Shown here in pieces: positions 28,344 to 38,050 of a stretch of DNA of 64,000 nt. The notes below the pieces were generated by a model, which was given only the letters and a program-made list of their open reading frames with translations, had not been told where the DNA came from and made no database searches. The stretch is taken from positions 1,178,001 to 1,242,000 of the forward strand of contig CANJKZ010000772.1 in assembly GCA_947471745.1 (NCBI GenBank). Reading direction: 5' to 3'. Both the position numbers and the translations under genes were made by a program. Positions within the stretch are counted from its first letter, which is position 1; every line of letters starts with the position of its first letter. The DNA comes from Closterium sp. Naga37s-1 (taxonomy: Eukaryota; Streptophyta; Zygnematophyceae; Desmidiales; Closteriaceae).

Positions 28344-29369
28344 ATGGCTCCCGAGGAAAAAGCCACAGCAAATTCTCCGGACCCACCACCAGCAACGCCT
28401 TCTGCGCCATCAGCGGTGACCTCTGTCAGCGCCAATCTTGTTGATCAGCTTGTCGCTCGCATCAACGCTCTTAAGAGCCATCAAGCTATGAGCATAGATG
28501 GCTCAAGTTACGCAAGAGGAGTTGCTGGACTCCCTCTCCTTGGAGAAGACCGCCGCGTCAACTCCGAGAGGTCTTTCACCTTTGACAACCGTCAAGCTTC
28601 AGCTCCTGCACGAGACAGTCAACAACGAGTACATCCAGAAACAATCGCGTCTATGCAGACAAAGTTCGTTTTGACTTCAAAGCTGAAGACCTTAACTCAA
28701 TTCGACGGCAAAGACTTCTACACGTGGAGCTTCGAATTCAAACTCCTCGCAACAACCGCTCAGATCTGGATGTATTACGATGGAAGCTTACCTTTCCCAT
28801 CGGAAGGAACCATCCAAGAGAAGCATCAATACAACCACGAATCTCTTCTCGCGTACACCACTCTTCTCCGAAACTTCTCCCCCTCCGAGCAGCTTGGTAT
28901 TCGCTCCTACAAGTCAGAGTGGGCACCTGCGTATGCATCTTGGGAGCACCTGAAAAACTCATGCATGGCAACAGATCCCGTTACAATGAGTCGCCTACTC
29001 AGCCAACTGACATCGGCGGGGAGAAAGCGGGACCATATATCAATCGGTGCTGCAATCTGCGCGACCACATTAAGAAGTGCGGCGGAACCGTTCCCGACGA
29101 CATGTTTGTCTCCATGGTTCTCTCCGGCCTTGGACCCGACTGGCGTCATTGTCAGTCGTTGCTCCGCGCTCGGGCAACTATCTCCGAGTCCGCCCTGTGC
29201 ACCACACTTCTCTCCGAGCAGAAGAAGATTGATCTGTACAAAGAGAAGAACAACAAACGGGAAAAATTAGTGTTCTTCACTGGAGCGGCTGAAGGGGAGC
29301 AGCATGGAAAGAAAGGGACATTCTTCAAGCACTGTAAGAAACCCGGCCACACTATCGATCGGTGCTACA
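28344..29369 (+). pseudogene. Gag of element A, frameshifted and cut by element C
   Basis: Starts MAPEEKATANSPDPPP after the primer site. The first frame runs to about 29000 (including LTQFDGKDFYTWSFEFKLLA), then continues in a second frame with INRCCNLRDHIKKCGGTVPD and MFVSMVLSGLGPDWRHC to the zinc knuckle CKKPGHTIDRCY, where element C is inserted. A frameshift near 29000-29020 breaks it. Confidence 0.85.
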
Positions 29370-29501
29370 TGAGAAGATTTGAACAAGAATGAATGAACTA
29401 TGAAATGAAGTGAGTACAAATATGAAACCCTAATTGGTTGTACCCCCTATGGAATACCCCACTATAGCCTACACAACAGCATAAGCTATAATGTTCTGAC
29501 A
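29370..29501 (-). repeat. 3' LTR of element C
   Basis: 132 bases, identical to the copy at 36767-36898. Contains the shared core GGGGTACAACC...TTAGGGTTT...TTGTACTC discussed under findings. Confidence 0.93.
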
Positions 29502-29715
29502 CACCCCCATAGGCAAAGTGGGGGAGAACAAGGGGTCACAAGACCAGTCAAGCAAAGTAAAGCAAAGCAAGCTCAGGGTGGATCACAAAGTCACCACACA
29601 GTCCGAGCACAGGGTCAAGGCCACACGGCCAGTTCACATGCAAGAGTACACACATATATATATAAAGCTAGACAAGCAAGAGCAGGTATATATATATGTG
29701 AGAGTACAGGCAAGG

Positions 29716-32700
29716 TCAAGAGGAGAGCAAGTGAGGCAAGACGGGCACAAGACCCAGCTGAGTGCAGAAGCGCTGATGATCACAAGGCGGAAGTGCCTTG
29801 GTGAAGACATCAGCAGTGTTGGCCTCAGAGGCCACGTACGCAAGCCGCAACTGACCACGTTGCTGTAGCTCACGAGCAAGGAAGTAGCGGAGAGCAATGT
29901 GCTTTGTTCTGTGCTCCAGTCGCTGCTCTCGACACAAGGCCAGCATGGCCTTGTTGTCTACGTACAGGACTGGAGGAGAACGAGGCGGCTCTCCAAGGTC
30001 GGTCAGCAGGTAGGTGAGCCAGCGAAGCTCCTGTGCAGCCATGGCCCCGGCGTAGATCTCAGCCTCACAACTCGAGCCAAGAACAGAAGACGAGCGCGTA
30101 GCCCGCCACGAAACAGAGCCGGAACCAAGGCTGAAGGTGTAACCCTGTGACGACCGCTGCGTAGCCTGGTCGTCAGCCCAAGAAGCGTCCGCGTGCCCAG
30201 TGAGGACCACTGGACTCCGCCCTCCAAGCACTAGCCCCATGCCCGACGTACTGCACAAGTAGCGCAACACCCTCTTCGCTGCAGCCATGTGCTCTGGTCT
30301 GTGTCTCCCAGGAGCAACATAGCGTGCAAGAATGCTAAGAGGGTATGCAAGGTCAGGTCGTGTGCAGGTCATCAGGTACATGAGGCAGCCAACAAGCTCT
30401 GGGTACGGGCCACTCGACTCTACGGACTCATCCGAAGGCAGAGCTGAGAGCGAGTGGCGAGTAGACAGAGGAGTGGCCTGAGGCGAGGAGTACGTGAAGC
30501 CGAAGCGCTGAAGGACCTGCTGCACCATGTGTGACTGAGTCAGGGTAATGGTGCGGCGTGCTCTGTGTTGGGTGATCTGCAAGCCAAGGTAGCTGCGCAG
30601 TTCACCCAGGTCTGTGCACATGTGTCTCTTCTGCAGCTCGGACTTCACGTAGGCGAGTCCAGCAGTGTCAGCTGTGGCAAAGACCAAGTCGTCGACGTAC
30701 ACGAGGATGTAGAACGGCGGCAGAGAGGTGTCGGTGCGTAGAAACAGCGACGGGTCGGCAGTAGAAGGAGCAAACCCAAGAGCCGCAAGTGTAGTCCTCA
30801 GTGTGTCGTGCCACTCACGTGGCGCCTGGCGGAGACCGTAGACTGGACGCCGGAGACTCCACTGGGTACCAGAAGGGAAAGACCCAGTGAAGCCAGGTGG
30901 GCGACGCAGCCAGATCTCCTCGTGCAGGCTGCCCTGCAAGAAAGCTGTGCTGAAGTCAAGAGAGTGCAGCTCGTAGTCACAGTGAGCAGCAACGTGCAGC
31001 AGTACCCGAAGAGTGGTCATCTTCGGGGTGGGGGAGAAGGTCTGAAAGTAGTCAACTCCCTGCCGCTGACTGAAGCCACGAGCCACGTAACGCGCCTTGA
31101 AGACAGGCGGAGAACCCGGCGGCCGCTTCACCCTGAAGATCCACATGCCACTGACGATGTTCGCCCCAGGAGGGGGGACAGCGTCAACGTAGGTGCCTGT
31201 GGACTTCCAGGAAGCCATCTCTGCATCCATAGCTGCCTGCCACTGAGAGGAGTAGGGACCCTCTATCGCCTCCGCGTAAGAGCGCGGAGTCGGGATGTCA
31301 AGTGCATCCGGGTCTCCCTCAGGGGTAAGCAGTACGGACACGAGATGAGGTGAGGCAGCTGCCAGACACTGGAACTCCTCCTGCCTGTCCTCAAGGACGT
31401 CCGTGCCAAGGGCACACTCACCCCCGACGGACGGAGGACAGACAGACTCAGACTCAGCGACAAGACTAGCAGCGTAGTCTAAGCGACAGCGAGCAGCAAA
31501 GTCGACGAGCTCAGTAACGAGAGCAGACGCAGCAGTAGACTCGAAAGAAGGGTCAGTGACAACAGTAGCAAGGAGACGCGTGACAGTAGGACTGGCAGCA
31601 CGAAGAGAGTCCGACTCCGGGTCGGCAAGAGCAGGAAGAGAGGACTCAGGAGGAGAAGGCAAAGGGGCACGCAGAGGAGCAGTGGACAGACGCAGAGACA
31701 TCCGGTGCGTGCCAGGGACAGGAGGAGGACGCTGACGCGAACCGCGACCACTAGTGCGAGCAGCACGGACAGGCGACGCAGGGCGAGACGCAGGCTCACG
31801 ACGCTCAGCCAGACCTCCAGTAGGACCAGTGTAGGGAGAAGGAGCAGGCAAAGGGGAGGTAGGCTGCAACTGTAGCTGGGACGAGACAGGCTCTGGACAC
31901 TCTAAGGGAGGAGGAGGACCAGTAGAAGGTGGAAGACCAAGAACCTGCTGCAGGAGTGGAACGAAGTACGGTCGAGGCCGCGCGGCGACGCTAGAAGCAG
32001 CAGGGACAGCACCAGAACCCTCAGCAGGAGCACCCGCTCCAGCAGCACCACCAGTAGCTCTAGAACCTCCAGCAGCACCAGGAGCACCCCCAGTAGGACT
32101 GCCAGCGGTAGTCTCAGCGCCAGCACCCTCAGCAGCACCAGCTCCAGTGCACCCAGGACGAGCACCTCCGGGACCCGCGACCGCAGCACCCTCAGCAGCC
32201 GAAGGACCTCCAGCACCAGCAGCACGCCTCCAGCGCCGGGCAAACCACTCACGCAGCTCCTGTGGAGAAAGTGGCTCCCGGCGAGACGAAGCACTCGGAG
32301 AACCTCCAGGCGGAGCACCTCCAGGCTCAGCACCCCCAGGCGTAGCACCCCTAGGCTCAGCACCCCCAGACGTAGCACCCCTAGGCTCAGCACCCCCAGG
32401 CTCAGCACCCCCAGGCTCAGCACCCCCAGGCTCAGTACCCCTAGGCTCAGCACCCCCAGGCTCAGTACCCCCAGACGTAGCACCCCCAGGCCCAGCACCC
32501 CTAGGCTCCGCACCCCCAGGTACAGCACCCCCAGCCTCAGCACCCTCAGCAGCACCAGAGTCACCAGTGACCTCGACAGGCTCGACTGCGTCTACCTGGG
32601 ACACACCTGAAGGGGCAGGACCCTGAGGGGGGAGGGGGTCTACCTGGGGGGGACCTGGTACCAGGAAGAGTGGGGGTGGGGGGAGGGACGGAGTGCGGTA

Positions 32701-34332
32701 GGGGAAGAGGCGGTAGTAGGGGACCGACTCGTCAAACGTGACGTCCTGGGAGGACAGAACACGGCGAGAGGTGGGGTGGTAAAACTGCCACCCAGGCGCG
32801 TCAGGGGGGAACCCCAGGAAGACGCAAGGAGCAGCACGAGGGGATAGTTTGTCCGCAGACAGGTCGCGGACAAACGCCCGAGATCCCCAGACCCGGAACG
32901 CCGACGCATCGCCAACCTTCCCCGTCCACAGCAAGGCTGGGGAGGTCTCCGGCCTGGAGACCCTGGGGTGGAGGTTGATCTGATGCGCCGCGTACCTCAC
33001 TGCAAACGGCCACAGAAAATGGGGGGCAGCCGCATGCATCATAGACGTACGAGCGACGTCCATGACCATGCCAATGCGGCGCTCAGCAATCCCATTTTGC
33101 TGCGGTGAGTCCGGAAGCGTGAAGGTCTGACGGATGCCCCGTGCACGACAGTAGGCACGCAGAAGGCCAGAGGAGAACTCTCCGCCTCTGTCCGAGTGCA
33201 GACGCAGAACAGGAAAGTCCGAGCCGAAGCTCTGCCTGAGCTGGAGACGAGCTGCGCGGATCCAGTCGATCAGCACCTCAGTGACATCACCCTTGCTGCG
33301 CAAGGGGAAGACTGTGGTGTAACGCGAGTAGTCGTCAACAACGAGCAGGAAGTAGCGCTCGTGACCCTGTCCACGGACGCGGGCTGGGCCCCACACGTCC
33401 ATGTGAAGTGTCTGCAACGGGGCCTCTGTCGGAGGAAACTGGGAGGAGTGAGGGGCAGCACGCAGGCGCCCCTCGACACAGGGGACACAGGCAGGGCCAG
33501 GGCCCTGAGGAAGGGGAGGGAGGGACCGGGGGAGACCGGACACAAGAAGACGGGAGGCCATACCTCTGAGCCGAAGCAGAGAGGGGTGGCCAAGGCGGTG
33601 GTGCCAGAGGAGAGTCTCGTGAGACAGGAGACGACACGAACAGGGGGCAGACTCAGGACCAGACCTGGACGCCGCAGCAAACACCTGACCCGACGTAACT
33701 ACCCTACCAGACTCAGCAACTGGAGGAGACGCAGTGGTCAGAGTGTACAGGCTCGACCCCGGCTGACGGGTGAACGTAGCCAGGTGTCGGCCTGTGCCAG
33801 CCTCTGTACAGTGGGTCACTCTCTGACGTGCAGGAGTGAACTGGTGGACCCCCGCATCCTGTAGGTCAGCACCATTCACCAGGTTCGTAGAGAACGAGGG
33901 GAGGTAGAGACCAGACAGGGTGCCAGAGGGAGCCGCCGGACACGGGAGGACTGTGGAGAAGCGAGACAGGACAGGACCCCCAGAGGGGTCAGCCAGAGAC
34001 ACTGCAACCGGTCGACTCAGCGGTGTGAGTGTGGTGCGGTCCCGAAAGAAGGAGCGAGACGCCCCAGAGTCAAGGGTGAAGGTGAGGGAGGCCGAAGCCG
34101 ACGCGGTACCTGAGAGCGCAGACTCACCAGTACCTGAGGACGCAGACACACGAGCACCTAGAGCAGCAGCGTCGCAAGCACCTAGGGCAGCAGCCTCACC
34201 AGGACCTAGAGCAGCAGTCTCAATGCCCGGATCGGGCGGGAAAACACCGGTAACAGTCACCCTCATCACTAATAGACACAGCATACATGGCAGAGAGAAT
34301 AGCATCAAAGTCAAGATCATAGATGGCAACAC
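29716..34332 (-). CDS. Pol polyprotein of element C (protease, integrase, RT, RNase H)
   Basis: 1538-residue open frame. Protease: TFTLDSGASRSFFRD near residue 85. Integrase: zinc-binding LLWHHRLGHPSLLRLRG near 250, core acidic residues in VVDDYSRYTT, LHSDRGGEFSS and NGIAERRIGMVMD (about 320-430). A long linker follows, with GGAEPGGAEPRG-type pentapeptides (about 600-690). RT: QAAMDAEMASWKSTGTYV, FSTAFLQGSLHEEIWLRR and YVDDLVFATAD (about 1045-1260). RNase H: DASWADDQATQ, SSCEAEIYAG and YVDNKAMLALCREQ, ending DVFTKALPP. The listed start lies upstream of the region homologous to fused Gag-Pol in element E; the natural protein probably begins by frameshifting from gag at about 34240. This is the best candidate for an active element here. 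Confidence 0.93.
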   Translation of the reverse strand: MLPSMILTLMLFSLPCMLCLLVMRVTVTGVFPPDPGIETAALGPGEAAALGACDAAALGARVSASSGTGESALSGTASASASLTFTLDSGASRSFFRDRTTLTPLSRPVAVSLADPSGGPVLSRFSTVLPCPAAPSGTLSGLYLPSFSTNLVNGADLQDAGVHQFTPARQRVTHCTEAGTGRHLATFTRQPGSSLYTLTTASPPVAESGRVVTSGQVFAAASRSGPESAPCSCRLLSHETLLWHHRLGHPSLLRLRGMASRLLVSGLPRSLPPLPQGPGPACVPCVEGRLRAAPHSSQFPPTEAPLQTLHMDVWGPARVRGQGHERYFLLVVDDYSRYTTVFPLRSKGDVTEVLIDWIRAARLQLRQSFGSDFPVLRLHSDRGGEFSSGLLRAYCRARGIRQTFTLPDSPQQNGIAERRIGMVMDVARTSMMHAAAPHFLWPFAVRYAAHQINLHPRVSRPETSPALLWTGKVGDASAFRVWGSRAFVRDLSADKLSPRAAPCVFLGFPPDAPGWQFYHPTSRRVLSSQDVTFDESVPYYRLFPYRTPSLPPPPLFLVPGPPQVDPLPPQGPAPSGVSQVDAVEPVEVTGDSGAAEGAEAGGAVPGGAEPRGAGPGGATSGGTEPGGAEPRGTEPGGAEPGGAEPGGAEPRGATSGGAEPRGATPGGAEPGGAPPGGSPSASSRREPLSPQELREWFARRWRRAAGAGGPSAAEGAAVAGPGGARPGCTGAGAAEGAGAETTAGSPTGGAPGAAGGSRATGGAAGAGAPAEGSGAVPAASSVAARPRPYFVPLLQQVLGLPPSTGPPPPLECPEPVSSQLQLQPTSPLPAPSPYTGPTGGLAERREPASRPASPVRAARTSGRGSRQRPPPVPGTHRMSLRLSTAPLRAPLPSPPESSLPALADPESDSLRAASPTVTRLLATVVTDPSFESTAASALVTELVDFAARCRLDYAASLVAESESVCPPSVGGECALGTDVLEDRQEEFQCLAAASPHLVSVLLTPEGDPDALDIPTPRSYAEAIEGPYSSQWQAAMDAEMASWKSTGTYVDAVPPPGANIVSGMWIFRVKRPPGSPPVFKARYVARGFSQRQGVDYFQTFSPTPKMTTLRVLLHVAAHCDYELHSLDFSTAFLQGSLHEEIWLRRPPGFTGSFPSGTQWSLRRPVYGLRQAPREWHDTLRTTLAALGFAPSTADPSLFLRTDTSLPPFYILVYVDDLVFATADTAGLAYVKSELQKRHMCTDLGELRSYLGLQITQHRARRTITLTQSHMVQQVLQRFGFTYSSPQATPLSTRHSLSALPSDESVESSGPYPELVGCLMYLMTCTRPDLAYPLSILARYVAPGRHRPEHMAAAKRVLRYLCSTSGMGLVLGGRSPVVLTGHADASWADDQATQRSSQGYTFSLGSGSVSWRATRSSSVLGSSCEAEIYAGAMAAQELRWLTYLLTDLGEPPRSPPVLYVDNKAMLALCREQRLEHRTKHIALRYFLARELQQRGQLRLAYVASEANTADVFTKALPPCDHQRFCTQLGLVPVLPHLLSS

Positions 34333-35659
34333 CCGCCCTAGACAGCTCGCCCCAGCGAGGGATCTCGGAGGCCTCCGGGAACTGGTGACGCCACGCGTCC
34401 GTCAGGCGGCCAAAGCAGCGCTGGGTGGGGTGGGCACCCCCACACTGCTCACCCGCACGGTCACCAGTGCGCAAAACGTAGGAGCACGGACCAAAACCCC
34501 CACCCCGCTGACGCGCAGTGTACCACTCACGAAGCTGCTGAGGGGACAGGGTGTCACGACCACGCTGCTGCTGCTGGCGCGAGCCACCACCGGAGCCACT
34601 CCTCTGCGAAGACCCGCGACCAGCACCACCGCCACCCCCGCCGCCTCCAACGCCTCCGCCGCCTCCGCTACTGCCGCCGCCTCCGCCTCCGCCGCCGCCT
34701 CCACCTCCGCCACCTCCGCCACCTCCGCTCCCACCGCCACCGCCGCCGCCACCTCCACCTCCACTGCCGCCACCGACCCCTCCACCCCCACCTCCACTCC
34801 CACCGCCACCCCCACTCCCCCAACTGCCGCCACCTCCACCTCCACCGCCCCCGCTCGCTCCTCCAGCGCCCTTGCCCCCCTTGCCCTTGCCAGAGCGGCG
34901 TCTCCCGCTAGGGGCAGACGCCGCACCGACCGACTCAAGAACAAGTAGGTCGGCCGCAGCAGCAGAGGCAACAGAGGGCAGAAGGGGGGAGGGGGAACAC
35001 CCCTCAAAGATGGGGGTGCGCGGGTCACCACGAGAGGCCCCTACAGCGACTATGCTCTTCTCGGCCGCTAGGAGGGACTTCTCGAGGAGGTCAACAGTGA
35101 GAGTGGTGGGACAGACAGAGAGAAAGTGGTCCCTGACTACGCGAAGGGAGTCAGGAAGGCGAGTGACTATGTAGTAAAGAGTGATGTACATGGGGGGGGG
35201 GTTCCTGGCGCAGAAGTCAGGAGGGAGTGCAGCGCGGTAGCGAGTGTCACTAGTGCGGAGGTGCGTAATGAGGTCAGTGACTGTGGGAAAGGCAGCAAGA
35301 TCAGGAAAGAGGTACGGTAGCATGAGACGGCTCAGTGCAGCAGTGGCAGGGGAGGAGTAGCGCGCAACTACAGCGTCGTACAAGGTCTGAGCACTCTTGT
35401 ACTGACTAAAGTGCGCACGCTCGGAGGTAGGGAGGTGGCGACGCACAGCAAGACGTGCAGCAGCGTCGCGCGTGGCCCACTGGGAGCGAACAGTGGCGTC
35501 AGCATCAGCAGGGGCAGTGGAGGTGCCAGAGGTGAGGTCAAAGAGAGAGAGGCCGTCTGCCCTATCGCACTGTAAGAACAGCTGCAGGTCATCTACCCAG
35601 ACCTCAAAGTCAATGGCCCTACCCTCAGCGTCAAAGGCGAGAACACTAGGGGTAGCCAT
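34220..35659 (-). CDS. Gag of element C
   Basis: 479 residues. N-terminal capsid-like part starts MATPSVLAFDAEGRAIDFEV (copia Gag family with AVVARYSSPATAALSRL and LPDSLRVVRDHFLSV), then a glycine-only low-complexity region (about residues 265-350), then an unusual Cys/His cluster CGGAHPTQRC preceded by CSYVLRTGDRAGEQ, and the end DEGDCYRCF. The last sense codons are out of frame with Pol by +1; in element E the same region (GDCYRCMPPDPG) is continuous with protease. The start ATG is the first after the leader. Confidence 0.9.
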   Translation of the reverse strand: MATPSVLAFDAEGRAIDFEVWVDDLQLFLQCDRADGLSLFDLTSGTSTAPADADATVRSQWATRDAAARLAVRRHLPTSERAHFSQYKSAQTLYDAVVARYSSPATAALSRLMLPYLFPDLAAFPTVTDLITHLRTSDTRYRAALPPDFCARNPPPMYITLYYIVTRLPDSLRVVRDHFLSVCPTTLTVDLLEKSLLAAEKSIVAVGASRGDPRTPIFEGCSPSPLLPSVASAAAADLLVLESVGAASAPSGRRRSGKGKGGKGAGGASGGGGGGGGGSWGSGGGGGSGGGGGGVGGGSGGGGGGGGGGGSGGGGGGGGGGGGGGGGGGSSGGGGGVGGGGGGGGAGRGSSQRSGSGGGSRQQQQRGRDTLSPQQLREWYTARQRGGGFGPCSYVLRTGDRAGEQCGGAHPTQRCFGRLTDAWRHQFPEASEIPRWGELSRAGVAIYDLDFDAILSAMYAVSISDEGDCYRCFPARSGH

Positions 35660-35719
35660 GACCCTAGACGACTAGCAGCGCAAACAGTAGGGTGAGGACA
35701 GTGCAGTGAAAAGGCGCTG

Positions 35720-36660
35720 TGCTCACCAGACTGGGCAGGTCGGGCGGCCCTGAAGGAGGGCGGCGCGGCGGCTCGGCGGCTCAGCTGCTGGGCGGCCCGG
35801 CGGCTCGGCGGCTCCGCTGCTGGGCGGCTCGGCTGCTGGGCGGCTCGGCTGCTGGGCGGCGCGGCCGCTGGGCGGCTCGGCTGCTGGGCGGCTCGGCTGC
35901 TGGGCGGCTCGGCGGCTCGGCTGCTGGGCGGCTCGGCTGTGCTGCTGCAGGGCGGCACGGCTGGGCAGCAGGTGACGGGGCCGGAGGTAAGGGCGGCGGG
36001 GCCGCTGGTAAGGGCGGCGTGGCCGCGGGTAGGGTGGCGGGGTCGCAGATAGGGTGGCGGGGCCGCAGCAGAGGGCGGCGGGGCCGCAGGTAAGGTGGCG
36101 GGGCCGCAGGTAAGGTGGCGGGGCCGCAGGTAAGGTGGCGGGGCCACAGCAGAGGGCGGCGGGGCCGCAGGTAAGGGCGGGGCCGCAGGTAAGGTGGCGG
36201 GGCCGCAGGTAAGGTGGCGGGGCCGCGAGGAAGGGCGGCGGGGCCGCTAGGTAGGGCGGCGGGGCCGTGCGATGGGGCGGCGGGGCCGCGAGGAAGGGCG
36301 GCGGGGCCGCGCGATGGGGCGGCGGGGCCGCGCGATGGGGCGGCGGGGCCGCGCGATGGGGCGGCGGGGCCGCTAGGTAGGGCGGCGGGGCCGCTAGGTA
36401 GGGCGGCGGGGCCGCGCGATGGGGCGGCGGGGCCGCGATGGGGCGGCGGGGCCGCTAGGTAGGGCGGCGGGGCCGCGCAATGGGGCGGCGAGGCCGCGAG
36501 GTAGGGCGGCGGGGCCGCTAGGAGAGAGGCGGCGGGGCCGCTAGGTAGGGCGGCGGGGCCGTTAGGAGAGAGGCGGCGGGGCCGCGAAGACGGGCGGCGG
36601 GGCCGCGGAGACGGGTGGCGGGGCCGCAGTGCAGGGCCGCTAGGGCGGCTCGACGAAGTG
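35720..36660 (-). repeat. GC-rich tandem leader array of element C
   Basis: About 0.9 kb of repeats built on GGCGGGGCCGC with variable spacers (GTAGGGCGGC, GCGATGGGGC, CAGGTAAGGT) and GGCTGCTGGGCGGCTC. It lies between primer site and gag. Frames through it are repeat artefacts. Confidence 0.85.
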
Positions 36661-36766
36661 AGGGCCCGGAGCGCGACTCGGGCTGAGCGCGCTTCGGGCA
36701 GAAAAAAAAAAAATCGATGTGGTGGGCCCTAAGCACAGTTCCCAAGGGGGAACCTGCTCGATACCA

Positions 36767-36898
36767 TGAGAAGATTTGAACAAGAATGAATGAACTATGA
36801 AATGAAGTGAGTACAAATATGAAACCCTAATTGGTTGTACCCCCTATGGAATACCCCACTATAGCCTACACAACAGCATAAGCTATAATGTTCTGACA
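36767..36898 (-). repeat. 5' LTR of element C
   Basis: 132 bases, followed on the minus strand by the primer site (TGGTATCGAGC, one base shorter than the usual tRNA-iMet site) and then the leader. Confidence 0.93.
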
Positions 36899-37194
36899 CT
36901 ACAAGCGAAAGGCCGCCGACGAGAGACGCAACAACTCCTCCGGCCAGTAGAACTCGGCACCCTCGACATCCCCTCCTGCAACAGCCATCTTATCGCCGCC
37001 TTCCGACGCGAGCACTTCACAAACTCCTGCACGCATTTCAACAAAGGACAAAGGCAAGGGGTCAATCATGAGCTGCATGACGCGCCGTCGCAGAGGCATC
37101 CGATACTATGACGGCACCGAATTCCCACCTATCGCGCCCATTAACCCTATCGCACCCAATCCAAACAATGATCCTACTATTCATAGCTGGATTA
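36899..37194 (+). pseudogene. Element A Gag C-terminal segment after C
   Basis: Continues the interrupted zinc-knuckle frame (CYKRKAADERRNN), contains a TAG, then a Ser/Thr/Pro-rich stretch and RRRRGIRYYDGTEFPPIAP before the next insertion at 37195. Confidence 0.75.
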
Positions 37195-38050
37195 TGTTAG
37201 AGACTAAGGACGGAGTCTAAGAAAAATAAGGGCCGAGATATCTCAAAATCGTCAACTTCAATTCTGGACAGAATTGTTGACTTCACAAGAAACGTCGTCG
37301 ACGATTAACGCACAGTTAGAATTCTCTCAAACTCGAGTATGTTGTAGCCCTTGACCGTGGCTATCTTTCCCATTTTGAATAGTATCAAAATATGGAGTAT
37401 AACTCGAGTTATGAATTTCGGCGCACTAGGGGGTATGCTGCCATAGAAAACGTAACTCAATCACAATTATCTCACAAGTTCACACAAGAAAGTTGAAGTG
37501 GCAATTGAACCAGGTAGGAGGGGATGAGGAGGACGAGAGGGAAGGTCCCAAGGGAGTCCCCAACCAAGGAAACCCCATACCACACAATTCCCCTCTCTAT
37601 AGGCACCCCAACTTTGACATTTGTCACTTTCCCAACTCATGCCATCCACCTCGCCCAACTTGACCACACTTGCCAACCTGGTTTGGCTTCTCCCAACCAC
37701 TTGGCATCATCTACAGTGATGGTGACGAATTTCTCAAACCCCCAAAAGTCTGTACCCCATATTGAGTCAACCCGCAAATTCCCATAGTCGCCGCATCTCA
37801 ATCAAAACTTCGAACGATCATATCTGTCTCGTTCTTGCTCCGATCAAGGCGATTCTCGGTTCGTCGGGAAGCTCTTGAGCAGAGGAGTCACTTCAGATAT
37901 CTGCTCAAGCCAAATAACATTCACACACACTCAGAAAATCCAAAAAACACCAAACACAAATTCTTGCACACCCTCACACCACACATGCAACACACGAACA
38001 TACGATGGGAGGCAGACAGACGTGAATGCAAATGATAGCATCACATAACA
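37195..38050. mobile_element. Probable solo LTR of 856 bp inside element A
   Basis: Inverted ends TGTTA...TAACA with near-perfect 5-bp flanks GATTA/TATTA. Removing it with one flank copy joins the frames on both sides of the insertion (HSWI and NCPINIPPEFEF) without a shift. It has no coding capacity. Its sequence is unlike the other LTRs in the window. Confidence 0.75.

Larger units (their letters stand above)
29370..36898 (-). mobile_element. Copia element C, young and nearly intact, inside A's gag
   Basis: Perfect target duplication CTACA (29365-29369 and 36899-36903). The two 132-base LTRs (29370-29501 and 36767-36898) are identical by eye, implying a recent insertion. On the minus strand the LTR begins TGTCAGAACATTATAGC and ends CAAATCTTCTCA; the primer site is TGGTATCGAGCAGG and a TATGGGGGTGTG tract precedes the 3' LTR. 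It encodes a 479-residue Gag and a 1538-residue Pol without internal stops, with a 1-base frame offset between them, and has a long GC-rich leader. Confidence 0.95.

Noticed and set aside
34402..35174. Open frames of Pro-only or Ala/Val-only composition around element C gag
   Set aside because: Alternative-frame and antisense readings of the Gly-rich part of Gag.
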